This document shows positions 37,284 to 45,572 of a stretch of 64,000 nt of DNA, piece after piece. This DNA is from Clostridia bacterium (GTDB lineage Bacteria; Bacillota; Clostridia; Lachnospirales; Lachnospiraceae): contig CAJTHL010000014.1 of the NCBI GenBank assembly GCA_910576205.1, positions 1 through 64,000 on the forward strand. Reading direction: 5' to 3'. The notes below the pieces were generated by a model. That model worked only from the letters and a program-made list of their open reading frames with translations. It was not told where the DNA came from and ran no database searches. A program made the translations under genes and the position numbers. The first letter of the stretch is position 1. Each line of letters starts with the position of its first letter.

Positions 37284-38267
37284 GTGAAAAATAGTGGGAC
37301 TAAGAATGTGAGAAAGGAAACGGGCGGTCTGCTTGATACGCTGATCCGCATACCGGAGATCACGATCGTTCTGTTTATTGTCATTGTCTCTGTTTTTATA
37401 GGAATACAGTCGGAGTCCTTTTTTACGACAGATAATTTTGTGAATATTTCCAAGCAGATTGCGGTCAATGGTATTTTGTCTATTGGAATGATGTTGGTGA
37501 TTATCGCAAAGGGCGTGGACTTGTCCATCGGCTCGGTTCTGGCGCTGCTCTGCGCGGTCACAGGCACCCTGGTGGAGCAAAACGCGCCTATCTGGGTTGC
37601 ATTTCCGGCCATATTGGCCCTGGGGGCGTTCTTTGGCCTTTTGAACGGTATTCTGGTGGTAAAACTGAAGGTTGCCCCTATCATTGTGACTCTGGGAACC
37701 ATGAATATTTACCGGGGAATTGCCCAGGTATACTCCGGGGGAAAATGGACCAGCAATCTGCCGGACACGTATATCATGTGGGGCCAGGGGCTTATGCCCA
37801 TCTGTCTGTTGATTATAGTGGCTATTCTGTTTGCGGTGATTATGAAATATACAAGCTTTGGACGCCATGTGTACGCCATAGGAAGCAACGAGGAATCGGC
37901 CCGGCTGGCGGGTATCCGCGTAGACCGGACAAAGAAGATCATTTTTACCTGTTCTGGTCTGCTGATCGGTTTTGCCACTATGGTCTTTATCGGAAGGACA
38001 GGCGTGATACAGCCAAGCGCGGGCACCGGCTATGAGATGGATGCCATTGGGGCGGCTGTGCTGGGCGGCGTGAGCTTTGCGGGCGGCAAGGGCACTGTAC
38101 TGGGAACGGTTCTGGGAGCTGTGCTTATGGGGCTTATTATGAACGGCATGACGCTTTTGAAAATTTCCGCCAATTACCAGGGGATGATTACCGGTCTGAT
38201 TATCGTGCTGGCATTGCTTCTGGACACATTTCGGAACGTCTACCAGGGAAGGAGGGCAAGAGCATGA
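37284..38267 (+). CDS. Sugar ABC transporter permease 1 (RbsC-like)
   Basis: A 327-residue membrane protein with about ten spans and the CUT2 permease motifs ITKGVDLSIGS-like (IIAKGVDLSIGSVL) and GSNEESARLAGI near the coupling helix. The GTG start follows GGAGGGAAG. It overlaps the next permease by 4 nt (ATGA), implying coupled translation and a heterodimer. Most CUT2 systems use one permease as a homodimer, so two permeases are a less common arrangement. Confidence 0.93.
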   Translation: MKNSGTKNVRKETGGLLDTLIRIPEITIVLFIVIVSVFIGIQSESFFTTDNFVNISKQIAVNGILSIGMMLVIIAKGVDLSIGSVLALLCAVTGTLVEQNAPIWVAFPAILALGAFFGLLNGILVVKLKVAPIIVTLGTMNIYRGIAQVYSGGKWTSNLPDTYIMWGQGLMPICLLIIVAILFAVIMKYTSFGRHVYAIGSNEESARLAGIRVDRTKKIIFTCSGLLIGFATMVFIGRTGVIQPSAGTGYEMDAIGAAVLGGVSFAGGKGTVLGTVLGAVLMGLIMNGMTLLKISANYQGMITGLIIVLALLLDTFRNVYQGRRARA

Positions 38268-39247
38268 CAAAACCGAGACAATTCTGGAAAGGCACCTTTG
38301 CGAAATACAACTATCAGTTTGTACTCCTTCTGTTTCTGGCAGTCTGGTTTGTGGTGATGGGGATTGTGAACCACAGTTTTCTCTCCATGAACAATATTGC
38401 CACAGTGGTTACGCGTCTGAGCGAGATTGCTATCATTGCCATGGGCATGACCATTGTGGTGATTGCGGGAGGTTTTGACCTGTCTGTTGGAACCATTATG
38501 GCCATGGTGCCCTGCATCGTGGGGCTGGCTTACGGACAGGGCGTGCCCTTTGCAGTCTGCCTGGCTTTTGGATTTCTGGCGGCTATGGCAGTGGGCCTGT
38601 TGAATGGGGTGCTGATCGCAAAAGCCGGATTCCAGCCCATTATCGGAACACTGGCCACCATGACGGCCCTTAGGAGCCTTATCTATGTGATTACGAAGGG
38701 AAAGCCTATCAGCTCTTTTCCGGAGAATTATATGCAGCTTGCCCACGGTAAGCTTCTGGGAATCCCCATTCCCATTCTGCTGATGCTGGCCTTTGCGGTA
38801 TTTTTTTCCTGGATCATGTCACACACCAAGTTTGGCAGATTTGTCTACGCCACCGGGGGAAATATCAAGGCGGCGGACATTGCGGGGATCCATACGGCGG
38901 GGCTCACCATAAAAGTGTATGTGCTCAGCGCCATACTTTCGGCCCTGGCAGGGATCCTTTATTCCTCCCGCCTTATATCGGCGTCGCCGGACGCGGGGGC
39001 CAACACCTCCTTTGACTGCGTGACGGCAGTGCTTCTGGGAGGCACCAGCATTGCGGGAGGCAAGGGAAATATACAGGGAACCGTACTTGGAATCATCATT
39101 TTGAATTTTATTATAAATGGATTTAACTTAATAGGGATCAACGCTTACTGGCAGATGATCTTTAAGGGTTGCGTCCTACTGGCAGCCATCGGATATGACA
39201 GCAGAAGAAAACCTGGATTTAAAATGGTGAAGCAGAAAACAGCATAA
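38264..39247 (+). CDS. Sugar ABC transporter permease 2 (RbsC-like)
   Basis: A second 327-residue CUT2 permease, clearly related to the first but distinct. It carries the matching motifs IVVIAGGFDLSVGT and GGNIKAADIAGI, and ends with a short basic tail. The start overlaps the first permease stop by 4 nt. With the first it should form a heterodimeric channel for the RbsA-like ATPase. Confidence 0.93.
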   Translation: MTKPRQFWKGTFAKYNYQFVLLLFLAVWFVVMGIVNHSFLSMNNIATVVTRLSEIAIIAMGMTIVVIAGGFDLSVGTIMAMVPCIVGLAYGQGVPFAVCLAFGFLAAMAVGLLNGVLIAKAGFQPIIGTLATMTALRSLIYVITKGKPISSFPENYMQLAHGKLLGIPIPILLMLAFAVFFSWIMSHTKFGRFVYATGGNIKAADIAGIHTAGLTIKVYVLSAILSALAGILYSSRLISASPDAGANTSFDCVTAVLLGGTSIAGGKGNIQGTVLGIIILNFIINGFNLIGINAYWQMIFKGCVLLAAIGYDSRRKPGFKMVKQKTA

Positions 39248-39326
39248 AAAACAGGGAGAGGAGGATAGAAGATTTTTGTAAATACTAAGTAAAAGTTGTG
39301 TTATTGAAAAAGAAAGGATGGGAACT

Positions 39327-40436
39327 ATGAAAAAGATGAAAAAATTACTGGCAATTTTATTGGCGGCATCTATGGTGATGATGACCGGATGTTCTGGAAA
39401 ACAGGCGGATACCCCGGCACCTCAGCCGGAGGAGCAGACAGGGCAGGAAGCCCCGGATGCCAAGCAGGGAGAAACAGAAGCTCCGGAGGCCGGAAACAGC
39501 ATGGCTGGTTCCAAGACGGACGCGGATACCATTAAGATCGGAATCGTGGTAAAACAGGCAGGCGCCCCGTATTTTGATTATGCGGCGGGCGGCGCGAAGA
39601 AGGCGGCGGCCGATCTGAACGCGGAGATCGTCTCCTACACTGGCCCCACCTCCGAGGACGTAAACCAGGAGATTACTTTTATTGAGGATCTGATCACCCA
39701 GAAGGTAGACGCGATTTTAGTATCCACCGCGGACAGCACCGCCATTATCCCTACCATCAACAAGGCCATGGACGCAGGGATTGCCGTGTTTACCTTTGAC
39801 ATTGACGCGCCGGACAGCAACCGTCTGTTCTGCATCACGGCCGGAAACGCGGAGGAGAGCGGCACTGCTATCGGAGAGAGCCTTGCAAAGGCTGTGGACG
39901 GGGCAGGCCAGGTGGCGCTTCTCACCGGCGGACTTGGTTCCGATACCTTGAACAGACGTCTGGCAGCCATCGAGGAAGTGCTGGCAGATTACCCGGATAT
40001 CGAGATCGTGGCTACAGAGGCCTGCGACGACGATTTTGAGAAATGCGTTTCCCAGGTGGAAAACCTGATGCAGACTTATCCGGAACTAAAGGCAGTGGCA
40101 GGCGTATCCACCGTAAATCCTCCCGCGGCAGCTATGGCTATTAAATCCGCCAAGAAAGACGGCCAGGTGATTTCCCTTGGCATCGCGCTGCCCTCCCAGA
40201 TTACGGAATATGTGGATTCTGGCATTATTCCTGAAGCTATCCTGTGGGATCCGGGCGTAATGGGCTACGACGCGGTAGCGGCGGCCTGCGATTATCTGCG
40301 AAACGGGGAACTGCCCACAGACGGAAAAGACTACGGAGAGTATGGCGGCAAGATCGTTGTGGAGTCCGGAGACAGCGTTGCGTACATTCCCAGCATCGTG
40401 TTCACCAAGGACAACGTACACGACTTCGAATTTTAA
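39327..40436 (+). CDS. Sugar-binding lipoprotein of the ABC transporter
   Basis: A 369-residue substrate-binding protein. Residues 1-22 form a lipoprotein signal (basic MKKMKK, hydrophobic core, MTGC lipobox), so it is anchored outside the membrane. A Pro/Glu-rich linker (about 25-60) follows. The rest has the RbsB-like periplasmic-binding fold, opening with IKIGIVVKQAGAPYFDYAA. I chose ATG 39327; the ATG at 39318 sits on top of the ribosome binding site. It delivers the substrate to the two permeases and so sets transport specificity. Confidence 0.93.
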   Translation: MKKMKKLLAILLAASMVMMTGCSGKQADTPAPQPEEQTGQEAPDAKQGETEAPEAGNSMAGSKTDADTIKIGIVVKQAGAPYFDYAAGGAKKAAADLNAEIVSYTGPTSEDVNQEITFIEDLITQKVDAILVSTADSTAIIPTINKAMDAGIAVFTFDIDAPDSNRLFCITAGNAEESGTAIGESLAKAVDGAGQVALLTGGLGSDTLNRRLAAIEEVLADYPDIEIVATEACDDDFEKCVSQVENLMQTYPELKAVAGVSTVNPPAAAMAIKSAKKDGQVISLGIALPSQITEYVDSGIIPEAILWDPGVMGYDAVAAACDYLRNGELPTDGKDYGEYGGKIVVESGDSVAYIPSIVFTKDNVHDFEF

Positions 40437-40448
40437 CTTAACATAGCA

Positions 40449-40572
40449 CAGGGAAAGTCGCGAAGGCGCACAGGAAGAACTTTCATGAATATACGAATGA
40501 AAGTTTTTCCCAGTACATGTGCGCCGAAGGGACTTTCCCCTTCAGAGCCGTCGCGCAGCGACTTTTAATAGG
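40449..40572 (+). repeat. Family B structured repeat before the Gfo/Idh gene
   Basis: GGGAAAGTC (40451-40459) pairs with GACTTTCCC (40531-40539). The same 5-by-5 internal loop (GCGAA, GAAGG) follows. GGCGCAC (40465-40471) pairs with GTGCGCC (40519-40525). The apical stem AACTTTCAT (40478-40486) pairs with ATGAAAGTT (40497-40505) around GAATATACGA. A 3' hairpin GTCGC-GCA-GCGAC is at 40550-40562. It ends at AGGAGG, the ribosome binding site of the next gene. Base differences from the 29431 copy keep the stems paired. Confidence 0.92.
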
Positions 40573-40584
40573 AGGACATTGAGC

Positions 40585-41610
40585 ATGGAAAAGCTGAGAA
40601 TGGGCATTGTAGGCGCGGGCACATGGGGAGAAACCCATGCAAGCATTTATAACGAGCATCTGTTTGCGCAGACAGTGGCTATATGTGACAGTAACCGTAC
40701 AAGAGCAGAGCAGATGGCTGCAAAATTCGGGATCCAGGAGGTATACACGGATTACAGAGAGATGGCGCAGAAGTCAAGCTGTGACGCCATCGCAATCGTA
40801 ACCCCGGATTTCCTGCACGCGGACATTGCGGTGGCCTGCGCCAACGCAGGAAAGCATCTGCTCATCGAGAAACCCCTTGCCACTACAAGGGAGGATGTGT
40901 ACCGCATGATGGAGGCTTTTGAAAAAAACAAGGTCCGCGTTATGGTAGATCTTCACAACCGCTGGAATCCCACGGTGAACACTGCCAAGCAGGAGATAGA
41001 GGCCGGCTCTCTGGGAACGCCCTACAGCGCCTACGGCAGGCTGAACGATGTGAAATGGGTGGCAACGGATATGCTTTCCTGGGCTGCGAAATCCTCCATT
41101 CTCTGGTTCCTTGGAAGCCATAGCCTGGACACTCTGCGGTGGCTGATGAATTCTGATGTGGAGCGGGTATACGCAGTGTCCAGGGAAGGGGTGTTGAAAA
41201 ATCTGGGCGTGGATGTGCCGGACATGTATCTCACAACCCTGGAGTTTAAGAACGGATGTATTGCCCAGATGGAGAACGGCTGGATCACCCCCAATGCCAA
41301 TACCTGCATCAATGATATTAAATTTACGGTGCTGGGCACGGACGGCATGATTAACATCGACTGCTCCAGCCACAATATGATCCAGATGGTGACAGACACC
41401 AAGGTTACCACTCCGGATATTATTGTGAAGAACCGTATTGCCGGAAAAGTAAAGGGATTTGCCTATGAGAGCATCCGTTCCTACGTGGATCGCCTCATAG
41501 ATGGGCAGGACTTCCTGGTAAGCGTGGAGGACGCGGCGCACACATCCCTGGCGCTCCTGGCTGTTCTGGAGTCTGCTAAGACAGGAAACCCCGTGACAGT
41601 ACAATACTAA
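40585..41610 (+). CDS. Gfo/Idh/MocA-family oxidoreductase
   Basis: A 341-residue NAD(P)-dependent dehydrogenase. The N-terminal Rossmann domain begins RMGIVGAGTWGETH, followed by the family motif EKPLATTREDV. The C-terminal substrate domain contains the usual histidine-bearing WFLGSHSLDTLRW. Family members oxidise hydroxyls of sugars, inositols and glycosides. I chose ATG 40585 after AGGAGG; an upstream extension falls inside the repeat element. In this operon it may oxidise the imported sugar before or after deacetylation. Confidence 0.92.
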   Translation: MEKLRMGIVGAGTWGETHASIYNEHLFAQTVAICDSNRTRAEQMAAKFGIQEVYTDYREMAQKSSCDAIAIVTPDFLHADIAVACANAGKHLLIEKPLATTREDVYRMMEAFEKNKVRVMVDLHNRWNPTVNTAKQEIEAGSLGTPYSAYGRLNDVKWVATDMLSWAAKSSILWFLGSHSLDTLRWLMNSDVERVYAVSREGVLKNLGVDVPDMYLTTLEFKNGCIAQMENGWITPNANTCINDIKFTVLGTDGMINIDCSSHNMIQMVTDTKVTTPDIIVKNRIAGKVKGFAYESIRSYVDRLIDGQDFLVSVEDAAHTSLALLAVLESAKTGNPVTVQY

Positions 41611-41616
41611 ATGGAA

Positions 41617-41660
41617 AACAGGTGTGGGCAGGGAACGGTCATGTGCCCTGCCCATCTGTT
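41617..41660 (+). other. Strong intercistronic hairpin
   Basis: AACAG (41617-41621) and TGGGCAGGG pair with CCCTGCCCA and CTGTT (to 41660). No T-run follows, so it looks more like an RNA-stabilising or processing hairpin than a terminator. It separates the dehydrogenase and NagB-like genes. Confidence 0.6.
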
Positions 41661-41692
41661 TCAAATACGCTGATTGAAAGAAGGAGGCACCT

Positions 41693-42643
41693 ATGGATTT
41701 ATTATCAACACTTAAGAACTCCAATATGGAGCATTTTTTCCCGGCAGGATGGGATTTGGAGAAAATAGATGCATGCTGTTCCCATGGGCCGGAGGAGATC
41801 TATGAGAGACAGAAATTCTGGAACGAGGGCTTTCGGCCGGTGGCATGTGAGGACAACCAGGAATTCGGCATGATGATGGGACATGAGATGGCCCTTACCA
41901 TAAAGAGGGCCAAGGACGATGGCCGGAAGCTGGCCATGATCCTGCCTGTGGGGCCCATGGGCATGTACCGCTGGGCAGTGTATTTTCTAAAAGAGTGGAA
42001 TGTGGACTGCGGCCATGTCTACGGTTTTAATATGGATGAGTGGAGCGACGAGACAGGAAAGACCCTGGATCCCGAAAACGACGGCTCCTTCCAGCACGCC
42101 ATGGAGGAGGCCTTTTACAATCCCTTAGGGGAGCTGACCGTGCCTGTGGAGCAGAGAAATTTTGCCACAAAGGAGAATCTTCCCACCTATGAGCAGAAGA
42201 TAAAGGCCTTGAAGGACGGGGGCGCAAAGCTGGTGACGGTTTTCGGGATCGGAAGAGTGTTCCATGTAGCCTTCTGGGAGCCTCATTTCGCCGCTGAATT
42301 TGACACGGTGGAGGAGTGGAAGAGACAGTCCTACCGTCTGGGCGCGCACCTCCATCCCCTAACCATTGAACAGAACGCCCTGCATAGCTTTAAGAGCAGG
42401 ACGACCCTGGTGCCGGCCTTTGCCAACTCCATTGGCCCGGCCTTATTCCTTCAGTCCGACTATATTATTGGCGGATGCGACGGCTGCTATGAGCGGGGTA
42501 TGATGTGGCAGGGAATGTCCCTGTGGGTGGCCCTTCGCTACGGCCCGGATATGTGGGTTCCCGCCAGCTGGATGCCCACCATGCCAGGGAAGCTCTTCTT
42601 TATCAAGGAACTGGCGGGCCCCTTGAATGCGGAATGTAACTAG
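41693..42643 (+). CDS. NagB-like sugar-phosphate isomerase/deaminase with altered active site
   Basis: A 316-residue relative of glucosamine-6-phosphate deaminase, longer than NagB (243 residues here). The [10 protein letters not shown] segment (113-122) matches the NagB LDEY region. At 185-197 it reads [13 protein letters not shown] where NagB has GIGHDGHIGFNEP: His191 and Glu196 are kept, but the catalytic-loop Asp is Val189 and the following Gly is Phe190. So it probably binds a sugar or sugar phosphate but may perform a different reaction. GAAGGAGGCACC precedes the ATG. The context suggests an amino-sugar-like intermediate. Confidence 0.82.
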   Translation: MDLLSTLKNSNMEHFFPAGWDLEKIDACCSHGPEEIYERQKFWNEGFRPVACEDNQEFGMMMGHEMALTIKRAKDDGRKLAMILPVGPMGMYRWAVYFLKEWNVDCGHVYGFNMDEWSDETGKTLDPENDGSFQHAMEEAFYNPLGELTVPVEQRNFATKENLPTYEQKIKALKDGGAKLVTVFGIGRVFHVAFWEPHFAAEFDTVEEWKRQSYRLGAHLHPLTIEQNALHSFKSRTTLVPAFANSIGPALFLQSDYIIGGCDGCYERGMMWQGMSLWVALRYGPDMWVPASWMPTMPGKLFFIKELAGPLNAECN

Positions 42644-42680
42644 AAACGGCGTATGTGGAACTGGAATGGAGGGCTGAAAT

Positions 42681-43454
42681 TTGGGTAATTTTGAATTAAA
42701 CGGAAAGACAGCGGTTGTCACAGGCGCCGGACAGGGTCTTGGAAAAGCGTTTGCAAGGGCTCTGGCAGAGGCGGGAGCGGAAGTTTTTGTCATGGCGCGG
42801 AATATAGAGCGCCTAAAGAAAACGGCTGAGGAGCTTGCCGCCGCCACAGGCAGCAGGGTCTATGCCCAGGCGCTGGACATCACCAGCGAGGAGAGCATAG
42901 AGAAGGCGTGCCGCAGCGTGGTGGAAAAGAGCGGAAAGATCGATATTCTCATCAACAACGCGGCCCTTGGACGCAGCGACGCGGAGCTGCAGAATGAAAC
43001 CCTGGAGACATGGAATCAGATTATGAACACAAATCTCACAGGCACGTTTCTGATGATGAAGCATGTGGGAAAAGTGATGATTGAACAGGGAGGCGGCAAG
43101 ATCATCAATCTGGCATCCATGACCGGCATGGTGGCGGTTCGCAACCCAAGCGTGGGAGCCTATGATGTGTCCAAGGCAGGGATCGCCTGCCTTACCAGGA
43201 TCATGGCCGGGGCCTGGTCTAGATACCACATTACGGTAAACTCCATTTCCCCGGGATACTACATGACGGATATCAACCGGGCCTATGTGAAGGATCACCC
43301 GGAGTTTTATGAGGATTCCCTTAAGCAGATCCCTCTTCAGAAATGGGGAAAAGAGGAGGATATCGGAAATATCGCCGTATTCCTGGCGTCTTCCGCGTCG
43401 GATTACATGACAGGGGCTAACATCGTGACAGACGGCGGGTATACGGTCTGGTAA
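42681..43454 (+). CDS. SDR-family dehydrogenase
   Basis: A 257-residue classical SDR starting with TTG at 42681, supported by GGAGGG seven bases upstream. It has TGAGQGLGKAFA, NNAALGRSDA, the Ser-containing INLASMTGM, YDVSKAGIA and the SPGYYMTD segment. It is paralogous to the SDR at 34946 (both end with SSASDY... and DGGYTVW). It likely acts on another oxidised intermediate of the same pathway. Confidence 0.9.
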   Translation: MGNFELNGKTAVVTGAGQGLGKAFARALAEAGAEVFVMARNIERLKKTAEELAAATGSRVYAQALDITSEESIEKACRSVVEKSGKIDILINNAALGRSDAELQNETLETWNQIMNTNLTGTFLMMKHVGKVMIEQGGGKIINLASMTGMVAVRNPSVGAYDVSKAGIACLTRIMAGAWSRYHITVNSISPGYYMTDINRAYVKDHPEFYEDSLKQIPLQKWGKEEDIGNIAVFLASSASDYMTGANIVTDGGYTVW

Positions 43455-43471
43455 AAGAAACTGGAAAAGTG

Positions 43472-43488
43472 AAGTCGCAAAGCGACTT
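43472..43488 (+). repeat. Family B remnant hairpin
   Basis: AAGTCGC (43472-43478), loop AAA, GCGACTT (43482-43488), then AAAAATAGG leading to the next start. It matches the terminal hairpin of the family B elements and also sits at a ribosome binding site. Confidence 0.7.
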
Positions 43489-43506
43489 AAAAATAGGGGT
43501 ATGTAT

Positions 43507-44271
43507 ATGAGATTAAAAGATAAGATTGCGGTGATCACTGGCGGCGGAAGCGGCATCGGGAAATCTGCGGCAGAGATGTTTGCGGCGGAGGGCGCGTATG
43601 TCTGCATTCTGGAAAGGGATGAGAACAGCGGAAAGGCTGTGGAGGAGAACATCCGGAAAAATGGCGGAAAAGCCAGATTTCTTCAACTGGATATTGCGGA
43701 CAGGGCCCAGGTCTTTGACGTATTCGGGATGATAGCCCGGGAGAGCGGAAGGATAGATGTCCTTTACAACAACGCCTCCGTGTTCTGGGGCACAAAGGAC
43801 ACGGATCTGGAACAGCTTGATCTGGATATCTTCGAACAGATTCTGAGGATCAATTTATTTGGAACGGCCTACTGCACCAAGGCCGCCCTTCCCCTTATGA
43901 AAGAAAAGGGGGGCAGCATTATCATGACAGCCTCCAGCTGCGGGGTTATCGGAGTCCCGGGCTGCGATTCCTACACGTCCTCAAAGGGAGCGGTTATATC
44001 GCTGACCAGATCTCTGGCGGTGGAATATGGCCCCTATGGGATCCGCACAAACTGCATAGCTCCGGCCGCCATTCACACTCCCATGATCTATGAGAGCGAC
44101 CTCAACAAGGCCACCTTTGACGAGCAGAAGTTCCTGACCAGCGGGACGCCTTTAAGACGCTGGGGGACGGCGGAGGATATCGCCAGGATCGCCCTGTTTC
44201 TGGCAAGCGATGACGCCAGCTATATGAACGGCGCTATTGTGGTGGCAGACGGAGGGATCACGGTATCCTAG
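43507..44271 (+). CDS. SDR-family dehydrogenase
   Basis: A 254-residue SDR with ITGGGSGIGKSA at the N-terminus, YNNASVFWG, ASSCGVIG and YTSSKGAVIS, then APAAIHTPM. It groups with glucose/ribitol dehydrogenase-type SDRs more than with its two operon neighbours. I chose ATG 43507, seven bases after AGGGG; the ATG at 43501 is too close to it. It is followed after 10 nt by the mutarotase gene. Confidence 0.9.
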   Translation: MRLKDKIAVITGGGSGIGKSAAEMFAAEGAYVCILERDENSGKAVEENIRKNGGKARFLQLDIADRAQVFDVFGMIARESGRIDVLYNNASVFWGTKDTDLEQLDLDIFEQILRINLFGTAYCTKAALPLMKEKGGSIIMTASSCGVIGVPGCDSYTSSKGAVISLTRSLAVEYGPYGIRTNCIAPAAIHTPMIYESDLNKATFDEQKFLTSGTPLRRWGTAEDIARIALFLASDDASYMNGAIVVADGGITVS

Positions 44272-44281
44272 GGAGAGGCTT

Positions 44282-45118
44282 ATGAAAAAAATTATCATTG
44301 GAAAGAAAGATGGCGGCACATACGCGGAAATCTGTCCGGATTACGGGGGCATGCTCACCCGGTTTGTCTGGAACGGAAAGGAGATCATCGGCTGCGACGA
44401 GAGGACGCTTCCCCTTTCCACCCTGCTGGCCGGGGGCTGCCCCATCCTGTTTCCATTTGCCAGCAGAACGAAAGGGGACGTATACGAGATTGATGGAAAG
44501 CAGTATTCCATGCCCTTTCACGGCCTGGTGAAACAGTCGGCCTTTGGGGTAAAGGAAGCGGGGGAAAACAGCGTCACTTTGTATATCACAAACCATGAGG
44601 CGTCGTTTAAGGATCATTATCCCTATGCCTTCCGCCTGGAGGTGACTTATTCCCTGGAGGGAGACCGGCTTTTGTTTCAGACAAAGATATTTAATGAATC
44701 CCACAGGCGGATGCCCCATTATTTTGGCTGGCATCACTACTTTCATGTGAGTGAAAAACAGAAGGCCAGGCTTAGTATTCCCATGGGAAAATGCCTGGAT
44801 TATACAGACGGAAGAGACGGAGAACCCATAGCTGTTCCACAGGCGATGGACCTGTCCCGGTGGATGGACTGGGTTTTGTATGACAAGACTTCCAACGAGA
44901 TCTTATTTGAAAATGAAGCGGACGGATACCGGATGCGCATGAAGCTGGACGATGCCTTCCAGGCAGTGGTGGTCTGTACCTGTTTTGACGGGAGGGTCAC
45001 CATAGAACCCTGGCTCGGCATCCCGGACGCCATTCACAGAGGGGAGTATGTGGAGTGGATGGAGCCGGGAGAGTGGCGGGAATATGGGGTGGAAGTATGT
45101 ATATCCTCTCTTTGTTAA
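44282..45118 (+). CDS. Aldose 1-epimerase (mutarotase)-family protein
   Basis: A 278-residue galactose-mutarotase-like beta-sandwich protein. Conserved features are the early FVWNGKEIIG, the substrate Arg/His region around FASRTKGD and MPFHGLVK (catalytic His), the YFGWHHYF histidines and the TIEPWLGIPDA segment with a likely catalytic Glu. Family enzymes interconvert alpha and beta sugar anomers, or act on hexose-6-phosphates. GGGAGAGG precedes the start at 44282. It is the last gene of the sugar operon before a terminator. Confidence 0.88.
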   Translation: MKKIIIGKKDGGTYAEICPDYGGMLTRFVWNGKEIIGCDERTLPLSTLLAGGCPILFPFASRTKGDVYEIDGKQYSMPFHGLVKQSAFGVKEAGENSVTLYITNHEASFKDHYPYAFRLEVTYSLEGDRLLFQTKIFNESHRRMPHYFGWHHYFHVSEKQKARLSIPMGKCLDYTDGRDGEPIAVPQAMDLSRWMDWVLYDKTSNEILFENEADGYRMRMKLDDAFQAVVVCTCFDGRVTIEPWLGIPDAIHRGEYVEWMEPGEWREYGVEVCISSLC

Positions 45119-45149
45119 TAGCTGATTAAGAGTCTAAAGTCAGATTGGA

Positions 45150-45186
45150 GGCAGTTGGGATGAGTTGTTTCCCGGCTGCCTTTTTT
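45150..45186 (+). terminator. Terminator of the carbohydrate operon
   Basis: GGCAGTTGGGA (45150-45160) pairs with TCCCGGCTGCC (45170-45180) over 11 bp with two wobbles, then TTTTTT. Confidence 0.92.
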
Positions 45187-45263
45187 AAATCTTGCAAAAG
45201 GCCCCGGATAGATACTATCTTAAATAAATGGTTCAAACAAATTAAAATTGGAGGTACCTGCTT

Positions 45264-45478
45264 ATGGAAGAAAGCAAAGAGACAAAAAGATTGAACCGGG
45301 AGTTGAAGCAGCGCGTTTATGGCCCTTTTCAGTGAGCCGGAAAACGCGGCGCAGCTATACGCGATACAAAGATATTTCCTTGATTAAAAGAATCTGCGCT
45401 ACAGTGGAACGCTGCGGCCTGGATGCGGATATAGAGACTATCTACCGCAGCCTGGAGGCAGAGGCCCCGCTTCCCTAG
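45264..45478 (+). pseudogene. Possible frameshifted small gene
   Basis: ATG 45264 follows GGAGG and encodes 23 residues (MEESKETKRLNRELKQR...) before TGA at 45333-45335. A second open stretch in another frame runs on to 45478 with sensible, charged content (SLIKRICATVERCGLDADIE). One frameshift would join them into a protein of about 71 residues. Either the gene is broken, or the 23-residue peptide alone is real. I recognise no family. Confidence 0.35.
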
Positions 45479-45572
45479 GAATTGATACTATTCACGCCCT
45501 TGACCCCTGCACTCCCACCCCGATTCTCCCATATACTGTCTATTGAGAAAAGAGATAAGGAGAGTCTGTTAT

